The notes: generated by a model not told the origin, from the letters alone. Numbered from the stretch's first letter, positions 1-6,114 are shown. The stretch: 6,167 nucleotides of DNA from an uncultured Roseburia sp. (GCA_905206195.1 CAJLGN010000095.1:1-6167); one strand, 5' to 3'. Program-made: numbers and translations.

Positions 1-590
1 ATCCTTTTCAGCTCTCCGGCGGACAGCGCCAGCGCATCGTAATTGCCATCACGCTTTCGGCAGATCCGGACATCTTGATTTGCGATGAGCCAACGACAGC
101 TCTGGATGTAACCATACAGTCTCAGATTCTGGAGCTTATCAATCGCGTGAAGCGAGAGCGGAAACTTTCTGTGCTGTTTATCACCCACGATCTGGGCGTG
201 GTGGCCAATATAGCGGATCGTGTCGCAGTCATGTACGCGGGAAAGATTGTGGAATATGGCACCACAGATGAGCTTTTTTATACACCGGCGCATCCTTACA
301 CATGGGCACTTTTATCCTCAGTGCCGGATCCTAAGAGTCGGGAGAAGCTGGCAGCCATACCGGGGACACTCCCGGATATGCTGCATCCACCTGTGGGGGA
401 CGCCTTTGCGGCGAGAAATCCATACGCTTTAGAAATAGATTTTGAGGAGGAGCCCCCGATGTTCCCGATAACTAAGACCCATTGTGCGGCAAGCTGGCTC
501 TTGCATCCATACGCACCGAAGGTGGAGATGCCTGGGGCAGTGGCGGCTCGCATCGCAGACATGAGGCGGAGGGAGGCCATGCATGAGTGA
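1..590 (+). CDS. oppD: Oligopeptide/dipeptide ABC transporter ATP-binding protein, OppD/DppD-like (5' end outside window)
   Basis: The reading frame is open from the left edge (first whole codon at 3) to TGA at 588-590, so this is the C-terminal half of a longer gene. It begins inside the ABC signature (LSGGQRQR, nt 12-35), followed by Walker B (ILICDEP, about nt 72-92), the D-loop (TTALD) and the switch histidine in FITHDL. The tail is the oligopeptide-transporter C-terminal region with the HPYT motif that defines OppD/DppD-type importers. The protein would hydrolyse ATP on the cytoplasmic face, paired with the next gene product, to drive peptide uptake. Permease and binding-protein genes must lie outside the window. 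Oddity: the four C-terminal cysteines that hold an iron-sulfur cluster in many DppD/OppD proteins are replaced by Asp, Asn, Asp and Ser (nt 399-494). Substrate (di- or oligopeptide) cannot be fixed from the ATPase alone; nickel uptake is a less likely alternative. Confidence 0.9.
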   Translation, partial: PFQLSGGQRQRIVIAITLSADPDILICDEPTTALDVTIQSQILELINRVKRERKLSVLFITHDLGVVANIADRVAVMYAGKIVEYGTTDELFYTPAHPYTWALLSSVPDPKSREKLAAIPGTLPDMLHPPVGDAFAARNPYALEIDFEEEPPMFPITKTHCAASWLLHPYAPKVEMPGAVAARIADMRRREAMHE

Positions 591-1758
591 AAAAAGAACA
601 GAGAAAAAGGAGCCGTTGCTTCGCGTGGAGCATCTGTGTTGCTATTTTCAAAAGGACGGCTATGAGATCAAGGCAGTGGACGATGTGAGCTTCGATATCC
701 GGGAGGGGGAAGTCTTTGGTCTGGTGGGAGAGTCTGGCTGTGGCAAGACGACCACCGGAAGGTGTATCATTCAGCTGTATGAGATAAGTGCAGGAGATAT
801 CTGGTTTCAGGGGAGGCATATCTCAGCTGGGCGGGGCAGCTATGAGGCGGCGATCCGCAAAGCGCGGGAGGCGTGGAAGGCGGGGCATATGGATGCCGCA
901 GCCTGTAAGAGCCTGTGCAAGGCGGAGAAAAGTCGGATGATGGAGGCGCTGAAGGAGGCCGGCGACTGCGACAGGCGCTATGCGGCAGAGCGTGTGCGGG
1001 CGGTCCGGGAAGCGAAAGAAAATGTTTCGGAGTTCGCGTCGCGCGCCGCTTACCGCAGTGCACTGCGCGCCGCAAAGAGAAGTCGGGCCGCGGGCGGCAT
1101 ACAGATGATATTTCAGGATTCCATTGCCTCGCTCAATCCGAGGATGACCGTGCGGGATATTATCGCCGAGGGTCTTATCATCCGGGGCATCCGGGACAAG
1201 CGCGTGCTGGAGGAGCGGGTGAAAAGAATGCTGGAACTTGTCGGGCTCTCCGCCGAGCAGGGGGATCGCTATCCGCATGAATTTTCGGGAGGCCAGCGCC
1301 AGCGCATCGGCGTGGCGCGAGCACTTATCATGGAGCCGGAATTGGTCATCGCCGACGAGCCGGTGAGCGCGCTGGATGTGTCCATACAGGCGCAGGTCAT
1401 CAATCTTTTGAACGATCTTAAACGGGAGCTCGGGCTGACGATTCTATTCATCGCCCACGATCTTTCTGTGGTGCATTACCTTTCTGACAGAATTGGTGTG
1501 ATGTACGGAGGACATCTCGTGGAACTTGCGGATGCGGATGAGCTTTTTTCGCGTCCCCTGCACCCCTACACAAGATCACTGCTCTCGGCAATCCCTATGC
1601 CGGATCCTCACTATGAGAAAAAAAGGCAGAGACTTTTGTATGATCCCCTCCTCGCGCACAATTATGGTGATCAGAAGCCGGAATTTCGCGAGGTGTTGCC
1701 GGATCATTTTGTCCGCTGCGATGAGGTGGAGCTGATGCGCTACCGGGCGGACTTGTAA
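583..1758 (+). CDS. oppF: Oligopeptide ABC transporter ATP-binding protein, OppF-like, with a long helical insertion
   Basis: A 391-residue ATPase expected to pair with the upstream OppD-like subunit. Visible motifs: Walker A GESGCGKT (49-56), Q-loop glutamine Q178 in MIFQD, signature FSGGQRQR (234-241), Walker B LVIADEP (254-260), D-loop SALD (262-265), switch histidine H292, and the peptide-importer HPYT motif near 327-330. The ATG at 583 overlaps the upstream stop by 8 nt (ATGAGTGA) and has GGAGGGAGG at 568-576, so the two genes are translationally coupled. Family members are usually about 310-330 residues. The excess comes from roughly 85 residues (84-170, nt 832-1092) rich in Ala, Arg, Lys and Glu, placed between the Walker A half and the Q-loop. 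The C-terminal cysteine motif is also not canonical: only C379 is in that area. Function is certain at the level of peptide-type importer ATPase; the insertion's role is unknown. Confidence 0.92.
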   Translation: MSEKRTEKKEPLLRVEHLCCYFQKDGYEIKAVDDVSFDIREGEVFGLVGESGCGKTTTGRCIIQLYEISAGDIWFQGRHISAGRGSYEAAIRKAREAWKAGHMDAAACKSLCKAEKSRMMEALKEAGDCDRRYAAERVRAVREAKENVSEFASRAAYRSALRAAKRSRAAGGIQMIFQDSIASLNPRMTVRDIIAEGLIIRGIRDKRVLEERVKRMLELVGLSAEQGDRYPHEFSGGQRQRIGVARALIMEPELVIADEPVSALDVSIQAQVINLLNDLKRELGLTILFIAHDLSVVHYLSDRIGVMYGGHLVELADADELFSRPLHPYTRSLLSAIPMPDPHYEKKRQRLLYDPLLAHNYGDQKPEFREVLPDHFVRCDEVELMRYRADL

Positions 1759-1802
1759 CAATGTAATCGACAATTGCGTGTAGCCCGCTGAGCGGGAGGG
1801 AA

Positions 1803-1816
1803 AGGAGGCACGCTTG
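1803..1816 (+). promoter_or_regulatory. Ribosome binding site selecting a TTG start
   Basis: A perfect AGGAGG at 1803-1808 lies 5 nt before TTG at 1814-1816. No ATG or GTG in this frame is equally well placed, so the site decides the start of the small membrane protein gene. A weak initiation codon combined with a consensus Shine-Dalgarno suggests moderate expression. Confidence 0.75.
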
Positions 1817-2209
1817 AAGCCGGGAAAGCGATACATCTTCAGCCTTTTGGCCGGGCTGGCGTGCGCTGGCGGTATCCTCTGGAGCCGCGGTATATCGGAA
1901 GTGTGGGATTTGGTAGGATGGTCTTTAATTTTGTGTGATGCCTTCACCGTCTCGGGCAGTCTGCTGTTTCTCGTCGGAGGACTTCTTTGGGCGGGCGGAA
2001 AGGGAGCTTTTGACGGTCTTGGATTTGTCCGCCGAGTTCTGCGCGGGGAGGCTAAGCAGGGAAGGGCGGGCGATCGGTTTCAGACTTATCGGAGCTACTG
2101 TGCCGGGCGACCGGGGCGCAAGTCAGGCAGCCTGCCCATGTTCCTCGCCGGAGGTACGCTCATGATTCCGGGTCTGGTATTTATGATCCTGTACTACGGG
2201 GTGCGATAG
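1814..2209 (+). CDS. Small membrane protein resembling DUF3899
   Basis: A 131-residue protein with three predicted membrane segments: about 7-24, 38-60 and 108-128. A basic stretch of roughly 70-105 (many Arg, Lys, Gly) between the second and third segments is probably cytoplasmic. The arrangement, with LCDAF at 40-44, a hydrophobic run with a GG turn, then GAFDGLGF at 64-71, resembles the Firmicute DUF3899 membrane family, whose function is unknown. This family call is from memory of the pattern. The start is TTG at 1814, fixed by the consensus ribosome binding site. The gene begins 55 nt after oppF with no obvious terminator between, so read-through from the transporter operon is likely, but a functional tie to peptide uptake is not shown. 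Confidence 0.72.
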   Translation: MKPGKRYIFSLLAGLACAGGILWSRGISEVWDLVGWSLILCDAFTVSGSLLFLVGGLLWAGGKGAFDGLGFVRRVLRGEAKQGRAGDRFQTYRSYCAGRPGRKSGSLPMFLAGGTLMIPGLVFMILYYGVR

Positions 2210-2359
2210 GCATGTCTCCAAACAGTGGGGTTCGCAGGCAGCCTCTATTCTGCGGAGAGTGAAAGCTCAGTCACCTGCCGGAAGCAGATCTATTTTTATT
2301 CCCTGATTTTGTATAAAATACATAATTTGATATAAATAATTGTATACATATTAGAACTA

Positions 2360-2388
2360 TTGCATAAACAGGAAAAATATGTTATGAT
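2360..2388 (+). promoter_or_regulatory. Sigma-A promoter of the riboswitch-controlled gene
   Basis: TTGCAT (2360-2365) and TATGAT (2383-2388) are separated by exactly 17 nt inside an AT-rich stretch (about 2290-2400). The expected transcript start is near 2395, just before the riboswitch aptamer. The TGTATACA palindrome at 2341-2348 sits 11 nt upstream of the -35 box and could be an operator. Between 2210 and 2359 I see no gene and no clear terminator. Confidence 0.75.
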
Positions 2389-2404
2389 CTATATGTAAAA
2401 AGAT

Positions 2405-2489
2405 TCACAAATAATTTCAGCAAAGCAGGCGAAAGCCTGTGACGCAAAGCTATAGGGCCTGTAAAATGGCAGCCAGCTGTGAGAGGATT
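2405..2489 (+). promoter_or_regulatory. GEMM-I (cyclic di-GMP-I class) riboswitch aptamer, apparent ligand-specificity variant
   Basis: The core has the GEMM-I hallmark. GCAAA (2420-2424) is followed by a 6-bp stem closed by a GAAA tetraloop (2425-2440), then GACGCAAAGC (2441-2450) and TATAGGGCC (2451-2459). Spacing matches the Vibrio cholerae Vc2 aptamer, as I recall it, base for base through this part. The second stem forms as GCC/GGC (2457-2459/2468-2470), an AG bulge (2471-2472), GG/CC (2455-2456/2473-2474) and GCT/AGC (2449-2451/2475-2477). Its distal part is very short, with loop TGTAAAAT. The closing stem is modest: C2418-G2481, T2417-A2482, T2416/G2483, T2415-A2484. By this alignment, the position equal to Vc2 G20 is A2419 and that equal to C92 is T2480. 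Membership in the GEMM class is strong; the ligand is open. Confidence 0.85.
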
Positions 2490-2500
2490 CTCTTGTATGA

Positions 2501-2546
2501 GCGCCGCCCTATACTTTGCACAGGCAGAGAAGGGGGGCGCATTTTT
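2501..2546 (+). terminator. Riboswitch expression platform: terminator hairpin that also buries the Shine-Dalgarno
   Basis: GCGCCGCCCT (2501-2510) pairs with AGGGGGGCGC (2531-2540), with one G/G mismatch, across a 20-nt loop. It is followed by A and five T residues (2542-2546) directly before the ATG at 2547. The 3' arm contains the AGGGGGG ribosome binding site, so the hairpin can stop transcription, block translation, or both. A competing 14-bp helix joins 2506-2519 (GCCCTATACTTTGC) to 2444-2458 in the aptamer core, with C2450 bulged. The two helices cannot coexist. This predicts gene on without ligand and off with ligand. Confidence 0.78.
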
Positions 2547-3674
2547 ATGAAAAGAAAAATTATGCGAAGCATCAGTCTGATCCTTGCGGTGACAGTGGTT
2601 GGAATGAGTGCTGGAAGCATGGTCGCATATGCGGCGGAGCCGACCCAGGAAGCAGAAGAAATCGTGTATACCGACAACGTTGTGACAGACGTTGATATGG
2701 ATTACAGCTATGAGGATACGGTCGATGGCGTGAAGGTCGTCACACAGGACGAGCAGGCCGCTGCAAAGTTGCAGGAGGGCGATATCCTGATTCTTTCACA
2801 GGAGGGTGAGACAGAGCGCGCAGTCGAGGTGACATCCGTGATCGACACGGATGACGGTTACGTCATCGAGGGCGCGGAGCCGGAGCAGTTTTCGGACGTT
2901 GTGGAATATGTGGATGCCTCGGGAACGACGGGCGCAGATGTCAGTGACATTGTGACGGATGAGGGCGTGTCCGTAAGAACGATTTCCGCGCGGGGAATTG
3001 GCACATCGGGATCGTTTGATATGACGCCGCTTCGCTTTCAGATTGACCGTTCGCTGGATGGATACGGCAGCATTAAGGGAAGTATCGTTATGACCCCTAC
3101 GCTTGAATACCGTGTGCTGTTCGACTTTGGGGGACTTGAGGAACTGGAGCTTAAGCAGCGGGGGCGCCTTGAGATTACAGATCTGCGCATTTCCTGCCAG
3201 ACAGGTGGTGTCATTCCGATCGCGACGGTTCCCTACACCTTTGCCGGTGGGATGTTCACCGCGTATGTAAAGCTACAGCTTGTGTACACTGCAGCCGGTC
3301 AGGCTTATCTGGACTATGTGGTGGATGGCTATCTGGGTGTGGCTTACGATGGCGAACAGACCTCGTTCTTATGCGATTACAATCCCGAGAAATTATCCTA
3401 CGGGATCGAGGCTTACGGCGATGTGGGAGCGAATCTCAGCATGGGATTGATGGCATATGGCACCTACACGCTGATGGATGTAGAACTCAATGCTGGCATC
3501 AAGGCGGAAGGCCGGATATATGATTCGGACGAGCAGAACAATTGGGGCGTGGTGTACTTTTATCTGGACGGCAGTTTTGGAAAAAACAGTGTTTTAAGCC
3601 AGTATGGAGTGTACGGTACCAAAGTCTTTTTTGACAGAGATAACAGCCCTCTGAAATATGAGATTGCATTTTAA
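2547..3674 (+). CDS. Secreted beta-rich protein of unknown function, riboswitch controlled
   Basis: I do not recognise a named family. The start is ATG 2547, with AGGGGGG at 2531-2537, giving 375 residues; earlier in-frame starts fall inside the riboswitch. Residues 1-29 are a classic Sec signal peptide (KRK, hydrophobic core, AYA cleavage before AEP). The mature N-terminus (30-75) is strongly acidic. Residues 66-124 look like a small beta domain (GDILIL, then AVEVTSV, then DGYVIEG); similar modules occur in secreted Firmicute proteins, by memory only. Residues 150-375 alternate polar and hydrophobic residues as in a beta-sandwich or beta-solenoid. Two cysteines, C217 and C276, could form a disulfide. 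There is no LPXTG anchor, lipobox or later membrane segment, so release or non-covalent surface attachment is expected. Control by a cyclic dinucleotide suggests a role in surface behaviour such as adhesion, matrix or motility; this is inference. Confidence 0.85.
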   Translation: MKRKIMRSISLILAVTVVGMSAGSMVAYAAEPTQEAEEIVYTDNVVTDVDMDYSYEDTVDGVKVVTQDEQAAAKLQEGDILILSQEGETERAVEVTSVIDTDDGYVIEGAEPEQFSDVVEYVDASGTTGADVSDIVTDEGVSVRTISARGIGTSGSFDMTPLRFQIDRSLDGYGSIKGSIVMTPTLEYRVLFDFGGLEELELKQRGRLEITDLRISCQTGGVIPIATVPYTFAGGMFTAYVKLQLVYTAAGQAYLDYVVDGYLGVAYDGEQTSFLCDYNPEKLSYGIEAYGDVGANLSMGLMAYGTYTLMDVELNAGIKAEGRIYDSDEQNNWGVVYFYLDGSFGKNSVLSQYGVYGTKVFFDRDNSPLKYEIAF

Positions 3675-3705
3675 ATAGATAGTTCTAGAATGGAAATGAG
3701 ATATG

Positions 3706-3847
3706 GGGGCTGTCGCAAAATGTTTTAGCAACCTGCAATCTCTGTGCAGTTTCTATAAGAATTCACCGAGGTGAAGTTTGTGCCTGCGTGTTCCTCGTAG
3801 AAACTGAGCAGAGGATGCGGATGAAATTTTCATTTTGCGACAGCTCC
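3706..3847. repeat. 142-bp imperfect palindrome between convergent genes, MITE-like or giant hairpin
   Basis: Outer arms GGGGCTGTCGCAAAATG (3706-3722) and its complement (3831-3847) pair over 17 positions with a single G-T wobble. A second arm, 3733-3755 against 3798-3820, pairs over 23 positions with two mismatches and three wobbles. Centrally, TTCAC-CGAG-GTGAA (3762-3775) forms a small hairpin. Long imperfect terminal inverted repeats with no coding capacity are typical of MITEs; transcribed, the element would be a very stable hairpin. TTGTTTTT follows the right arm, so it may also end transcription of the secreted-protein gene. No target-site duplication is visible at the edges. Nothing else was seen in 3675-3902. 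Confidence 0.75.
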
Positions 3848-3902
3848 GCTCTTGTTTTTCGACAAAAGCTTCCTAATATAACATACCTGCTTTATCAGAT
3901 TT

Positions 3903-4787
3903 TTATGAGCGGTGAGATATGTGTGTTTGACTTTTTTGGATGGCAGAGAAATCCTTGGAATTTGTCTGCTCGCGGAACTCTTTCGGGGCCATGCCCTTTT
4001 TTTTGTGGAAAGTTTTTGAAAAATAAAGGCTGTTGTCAAAGCCCAGAGAGTTTGCGATCGCTGTGATGGAGAGGGAGGAGTGCTCCAGAAGATAACACGC
4101 CTGCTTCATCCGAAAATCAGTCAAGTACTCCTTGGGGGACTGTCCGAGGACAGTCTCAAACGAGCGGAACAGATGGCTTCTGCTGACGCCGATGTAGCTT
4201 GCAATATCCTCCACCGTGATCGGGTAGGAATAATTCGAAGATATAAACTCGATGCCCTTTTGCACATAATTTTTGGCAGAGTTTTGCACATCTTCACGCT
4301 TGGAACCGTGCATGAACATTGCGAGCATCGTGTAGAGCCTCCCGGTCATCTCGACGGCGTGCTCAAACTCGTTGCCCCTGGCATCGTAGATGTGCAGGAT
4401 CTGCCTACGGATATCATCTCCGCGGGGGGTGTTGTGGATCACCGGTTTTTCCGGGGAAAAATCGGTGGCGGTGAGAATCATGGAGGCGTCGCTCCCTGTA
4501 AAACCCACCCACGCGTATTCCCAGGGGGCGGACTCGTCTGCGAGGTAGAGCACCTCGGTGTTTGGGTACACCAAAAAGGCGTCTCCAGGGCAGAGTGCGT
4601 ACGTGCTTTTTCCGCGTTTGTAAAAGCCCCTTCCGGAGACGACGTAATGGATCAGATAGTGGTCACGGATGCCTGGTCCCCACTGATAGAGCGGATCACA
4701 TTTTTGGAAACCGACGTTGTAGACGGAGAGGGAGACGAGTTCCTTCTCGATGACCTTGTACGAATTTTTATAATTTTCATTCATCAT
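3903..4787 (-). CDS. AraC-family transcriptional regulator, sugar-type
   Basis: A 294-residue protein with the two-part layout of AraC regulators. An N-terminal cupin-like sensor domain (about residues 20-120; HYVVSGRGFY, CPGDAFLVYPNTEVLYLAD and WEYAWVGFTG are visible) is followed by a linker and a C-terminal double helix-turn-helix (about 173-271). The first helix pair includes VEDIASYIGVSRSHLFRSF. The second has the family signature running from IANSLGFDNSLYFSKTF to GMAPKEFRE. The sensor sequence resembles MsmR/RafR-type regulators of oligosaccharide use in Firmicutes. The start is placed at 4787 because AGAGGA lies 9 nt upstream and a sigma-A promoter sits just behind it; ATG at 4796 would leave the Shine-Dalgarno abutting the start. 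It is divergent from galE, so regulation of galactose or galactoside metabolism, and of itself, is a fair inference. The ligand is unknown. Confidence 0.9.
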   Translation of the reverse strand: MMNENYKNSYKVIEKELVSLSVYNVGFQKCDPLYQWGPGIRDHYLIHYVVSGRGFYKRGKSTYALCPGDAFLVYPNTEVLYLADESAPWEYAWVGFTGSDASMILTATDFSPEKPVIHNTPRGDDIRRQILHIYDARGNEFEHAVEMTGRLYTMLAMFMHGSKREDVQNSAKNYVQKGIEFISSNYSYPITVEDIASYIGVSRSHLFRSFETVLGQSPKEYLTDFRMKQACYLLEHSSLSITAIANSLGFDNSLYFSKTFHKKKGMAPKEFREQTNSKDFSAIQKSQTHISHRS

Positions 4788-4808
4788 AAGCTTCATTCCT
4801 CTGCTTCT

Positions 4809-4838
4809 ATTATAGAGGAAAAAGAAGAGAGAATGCAA
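4809..4838 (-). promoter_or_regulatory. Sigma-A promoter of the AraC-family gene
   Basis: On the minus strand, TTGCAT (4833-4838) and a perfect TATAAT (4809-4814) are 18 nt apart. Initiation about 7 nt downstream would give a leader of only about 15-20 nt that still contains the AGAGGA ribosome binding site, supporting the start at 4787. Confidence 0.72.
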
Positions 4839-4851
4839 CATATTTACATAT

Positions 4852-4877
4852 AATGTATACATTTATCGCTATACATT
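4852..4877. promoter_or_regulatory. Candidate operator in the araC-galE divergent region
   Basis: AATGTATACATT (4852-4863) is a perfect 12-bp palindrome. Its right half, TATACATT, recurs as a direct repeat at 4870-4877, 14 nt on. TACAT/ATGTA (4845-4849/4853-4857) adds an overlapping inverted repeat. AraC proteins commonly bind paired direct repeats, and this lies upstream of the regulator's own -35 box. A TATAAT at 4849-4854 could be the galE -10, but no good -35 accompanies it, which would fit an activator-dependent promoter. Confidence 0.4.
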
Positions 4878-4945
4878 CCAAGGCAGATGAGATAAGATAT
4901 TCTCGTGAAAGGGAAGAGAACAGCAGTGAGAAAGGTGGGAAAATT

Positions 4946-5962
4946 ATGGCAATTTTAGTGACGGGCGGCGCCGGATATATCGGCAGTCATACATGTGTGG
5001 AATTACAGAATGCGGGTTATGAGGTGGTGGTGCTCGATAACCTGAGCAATTCTTCGGAGGAATCCTTAAAGCGCGTAAAAGCGATTACCGGAAAAGAGGT
5101 TAAGTTTTATGAGGGTGATATTTTAGACCGCGACATTTTAAATCGAATATTCGCGGAGGAGAAGATCGACAGCTGCATCCACTTTGCAGGGCTCAAAGCA
5201 GTGGGGGAATCTGTGTCCAAACCATGGGAATACTATGAAAATAATATGGCAGGAACACTGACTCTGGTGGATGTGATGCGCCAAAATGGCTGTAAGAATA
5301 TCATCTTTTCCTCATCGGCTACGGTCTACGGAGACCCGGCCGAGATTCCGATCACCGAGGCTTGTCCAAAGGGACAGTGCACAAATCCTTACGGGTGGAC
5401 AAAGTCTATGTTAGAGCAGGTGCTGTCGGATATCCAGAAGGCAGATTCAGCTTGGAACGTGATCCTGCTGCGCTACTTTAATCCGATCGGCGCGCATAAG
5501 AGCGGAACGATGGGAGAGAACCCGAGCGGCATTCCGAACAATCTGATGCCGTATGTGACGCAGGTCGCAGTTGGGAAGCTTCCCCAGCTCAGCGTATTCG
5601 GGGACGATTATGACACTCCAGATGGAACGGGCGTGCGCGATTACATCCATGTGGTGGACTTGGCGGTCGGCCACGTGAAGGCGGTGAAAAAGATCGAGGA
5701 GAAAGCGGGGCTTTGCGTCTACAATCTGGGAACGGGACACGGCTACAGCGTCCTTGATATCGTCAAGAATTTTGAGGAGGCGACCGGCATGGAGGTTCCC
5801 TATGTCATCAAGGAGCGCAGACCGGGAGACATCGCGACCTGTTACTGTGATCCATCCAAGGCAAAAAGAGAGCTTGGCTGGGAGGCGCAGTACGGCATCC
5901 GGGAGATGTGCGAGGACTCCTGGAGATGGCAGAAGAACAACCCGAATGGATATGTGGAATGA
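4946..5962 (+). CDS. galE: UDP-glucose 4-epimerase
   Basis: A 338-residue GalE, the same length as the E. coli enzyme. It interconverts UDP-glucose and UDP-galactose in the Leloir pathway and supplies UDP-galactose for surface polysaccharides. Visible: NAD-binding GGAGYIGSH (7-15), D31 after the second strand, D58 in GDILD, the [10 protein letters not shown] loop (80-89), catalytic S124, Y149 and K153 in the SDR arrangement YxxxK, N179 in RYFNPIGAH, and the UDP-binding RRPGD (291-295). Numbering matches E. coli without gaps at these sites. The residue equal to E. coli Y299 is C299 (codon 5840-5842), as in human GALE, which predicts acceptance of UDP-GlcNAc/UDP-GalNAc as well. The start ATG 4946 has AAAGGTGG at 4931-4938; an upstream in-frame ATG at 4853 lies in the promoter region. 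It is transcribed away from the AraC regulator and ends at a strong terminator, apparently monocistronic. Confidence 0.96.
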   Translation: MAILVTGGAGYIGSHTCVELQNAGYEVVVLDNLSNSSEESLKRVKAITGKEVKFYEGDILDRDILNRIFAEEKIDSCIHFAGLKAVGESVSKPWEYYENNMAGTLTLVDVMRQNGCKNIIFSSSATVYGDPAEIPITEACPKGQCTNPYGWTKSMLEQVLSDIQKADSAWNVILLRYFNPIGAHKSGTMGENPSGIPNNLMPYVTQVAVGKLPQLSVFGDDYDTPDGTGVRDYIHVVDLAVGHVKAVKKIEEKAGLCVYNLGTGHGYSVLDIVKNFEEATGMEVPYVIKERRPGDIATCYCDPSKAKRELGWEAQYGIREMCEDSWRWQKNNPNGYVE

Positions 5963-6002
5963 GTCCGGTGCGGTGCGCCCGGAAATTGAAAATGCAGGAA
6001 AT

Positions 6003-6035
6003 AAAAAGGCTGTCGCAAACTGCGGCAGCCTTTTT
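6003..6035 (+). terminator. Intrinsic terminator after galE
   Basis: AAAAAGGCTGTCGCA pairs fully with TGCGGCAGCCTTTTT (one T-G wobble) around a 3-nt AAC loop, 40 nt after the galE stop. The A-tract before and T-tract after make it able to work in both directions. Confidence 0.93.
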
Positions 6036-6055
6036 GGCGAGAGCACTCTTTTAAT

Positions 6056-6081
6056 AAAAAATATGCCGCAGATGCGACATA
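6056..6081 (-). terminator. Intrinsic terminator of the tRNA transcript
   Basis: On the minus strand TATGTCGC (6074-6081) pairs with GCGGCATA (6062-6069), with one T-G wobble, around loop ATCT, followed by six T residues (6056-6061) and ATT. It lies about 34 nt past the tRNA 3' end. Confidence 0.82.
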
Positions 6082-6114
6082 CCTTTCGGGTTGGGTTGTT
6101 ATTGCTAACAGTAG

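Noticed and set aside
472..1280. Several open frames of 100-150 codons on both strands within oppD/oppF
   Set aside because: They are GC-rich shadows of the two ATPase genes, without ribosome binding sites or domain patterns.
1784..1796. CCCGC-TGA-GCGGG hairpin after oppF as a terminator
   Set aside because: Only 5 bp and no T-tract follows; it sits just before the ribosome binding site of the next gene.
2249..2300. TCTGC/GCAGA pair followed by TATTTTTATT as a terminator of the small membrane protein gene
   Set aside because: The stem is 5 bp across a loop of about 30 nt, too weak to call.
2439..2546. In-frame upstream start adding 36 residues to the secreted protein
   Set aside because: It lies inside the riboswitch aptamer and would bury the signal peptide. 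ATG 2547 has a proper ribosome binding site and a perfect Sec signal.
3695..3858. Target-site duplication flanking the long palindrome
   Set aside because: No matching direct repeat was found at the edges, so transposition is suggested only by the inverted repeats.
4080..4853. 257-codon open frame on the plus strand
   Set aside because: It lies antisense to the AraC regulator, which has two recognisable domains, a promoter and a ribosome binding site. The plus-strand translation shows no domain and has no Shine-Dalgarno.
4853..4945. In-frame upstream start of galE adding 31 residues
   Set aside because: The extension falls in the promoter/operator region and precedes the canonical [13 protein letters not shown] start, which has its own Shine-Dalgarno.
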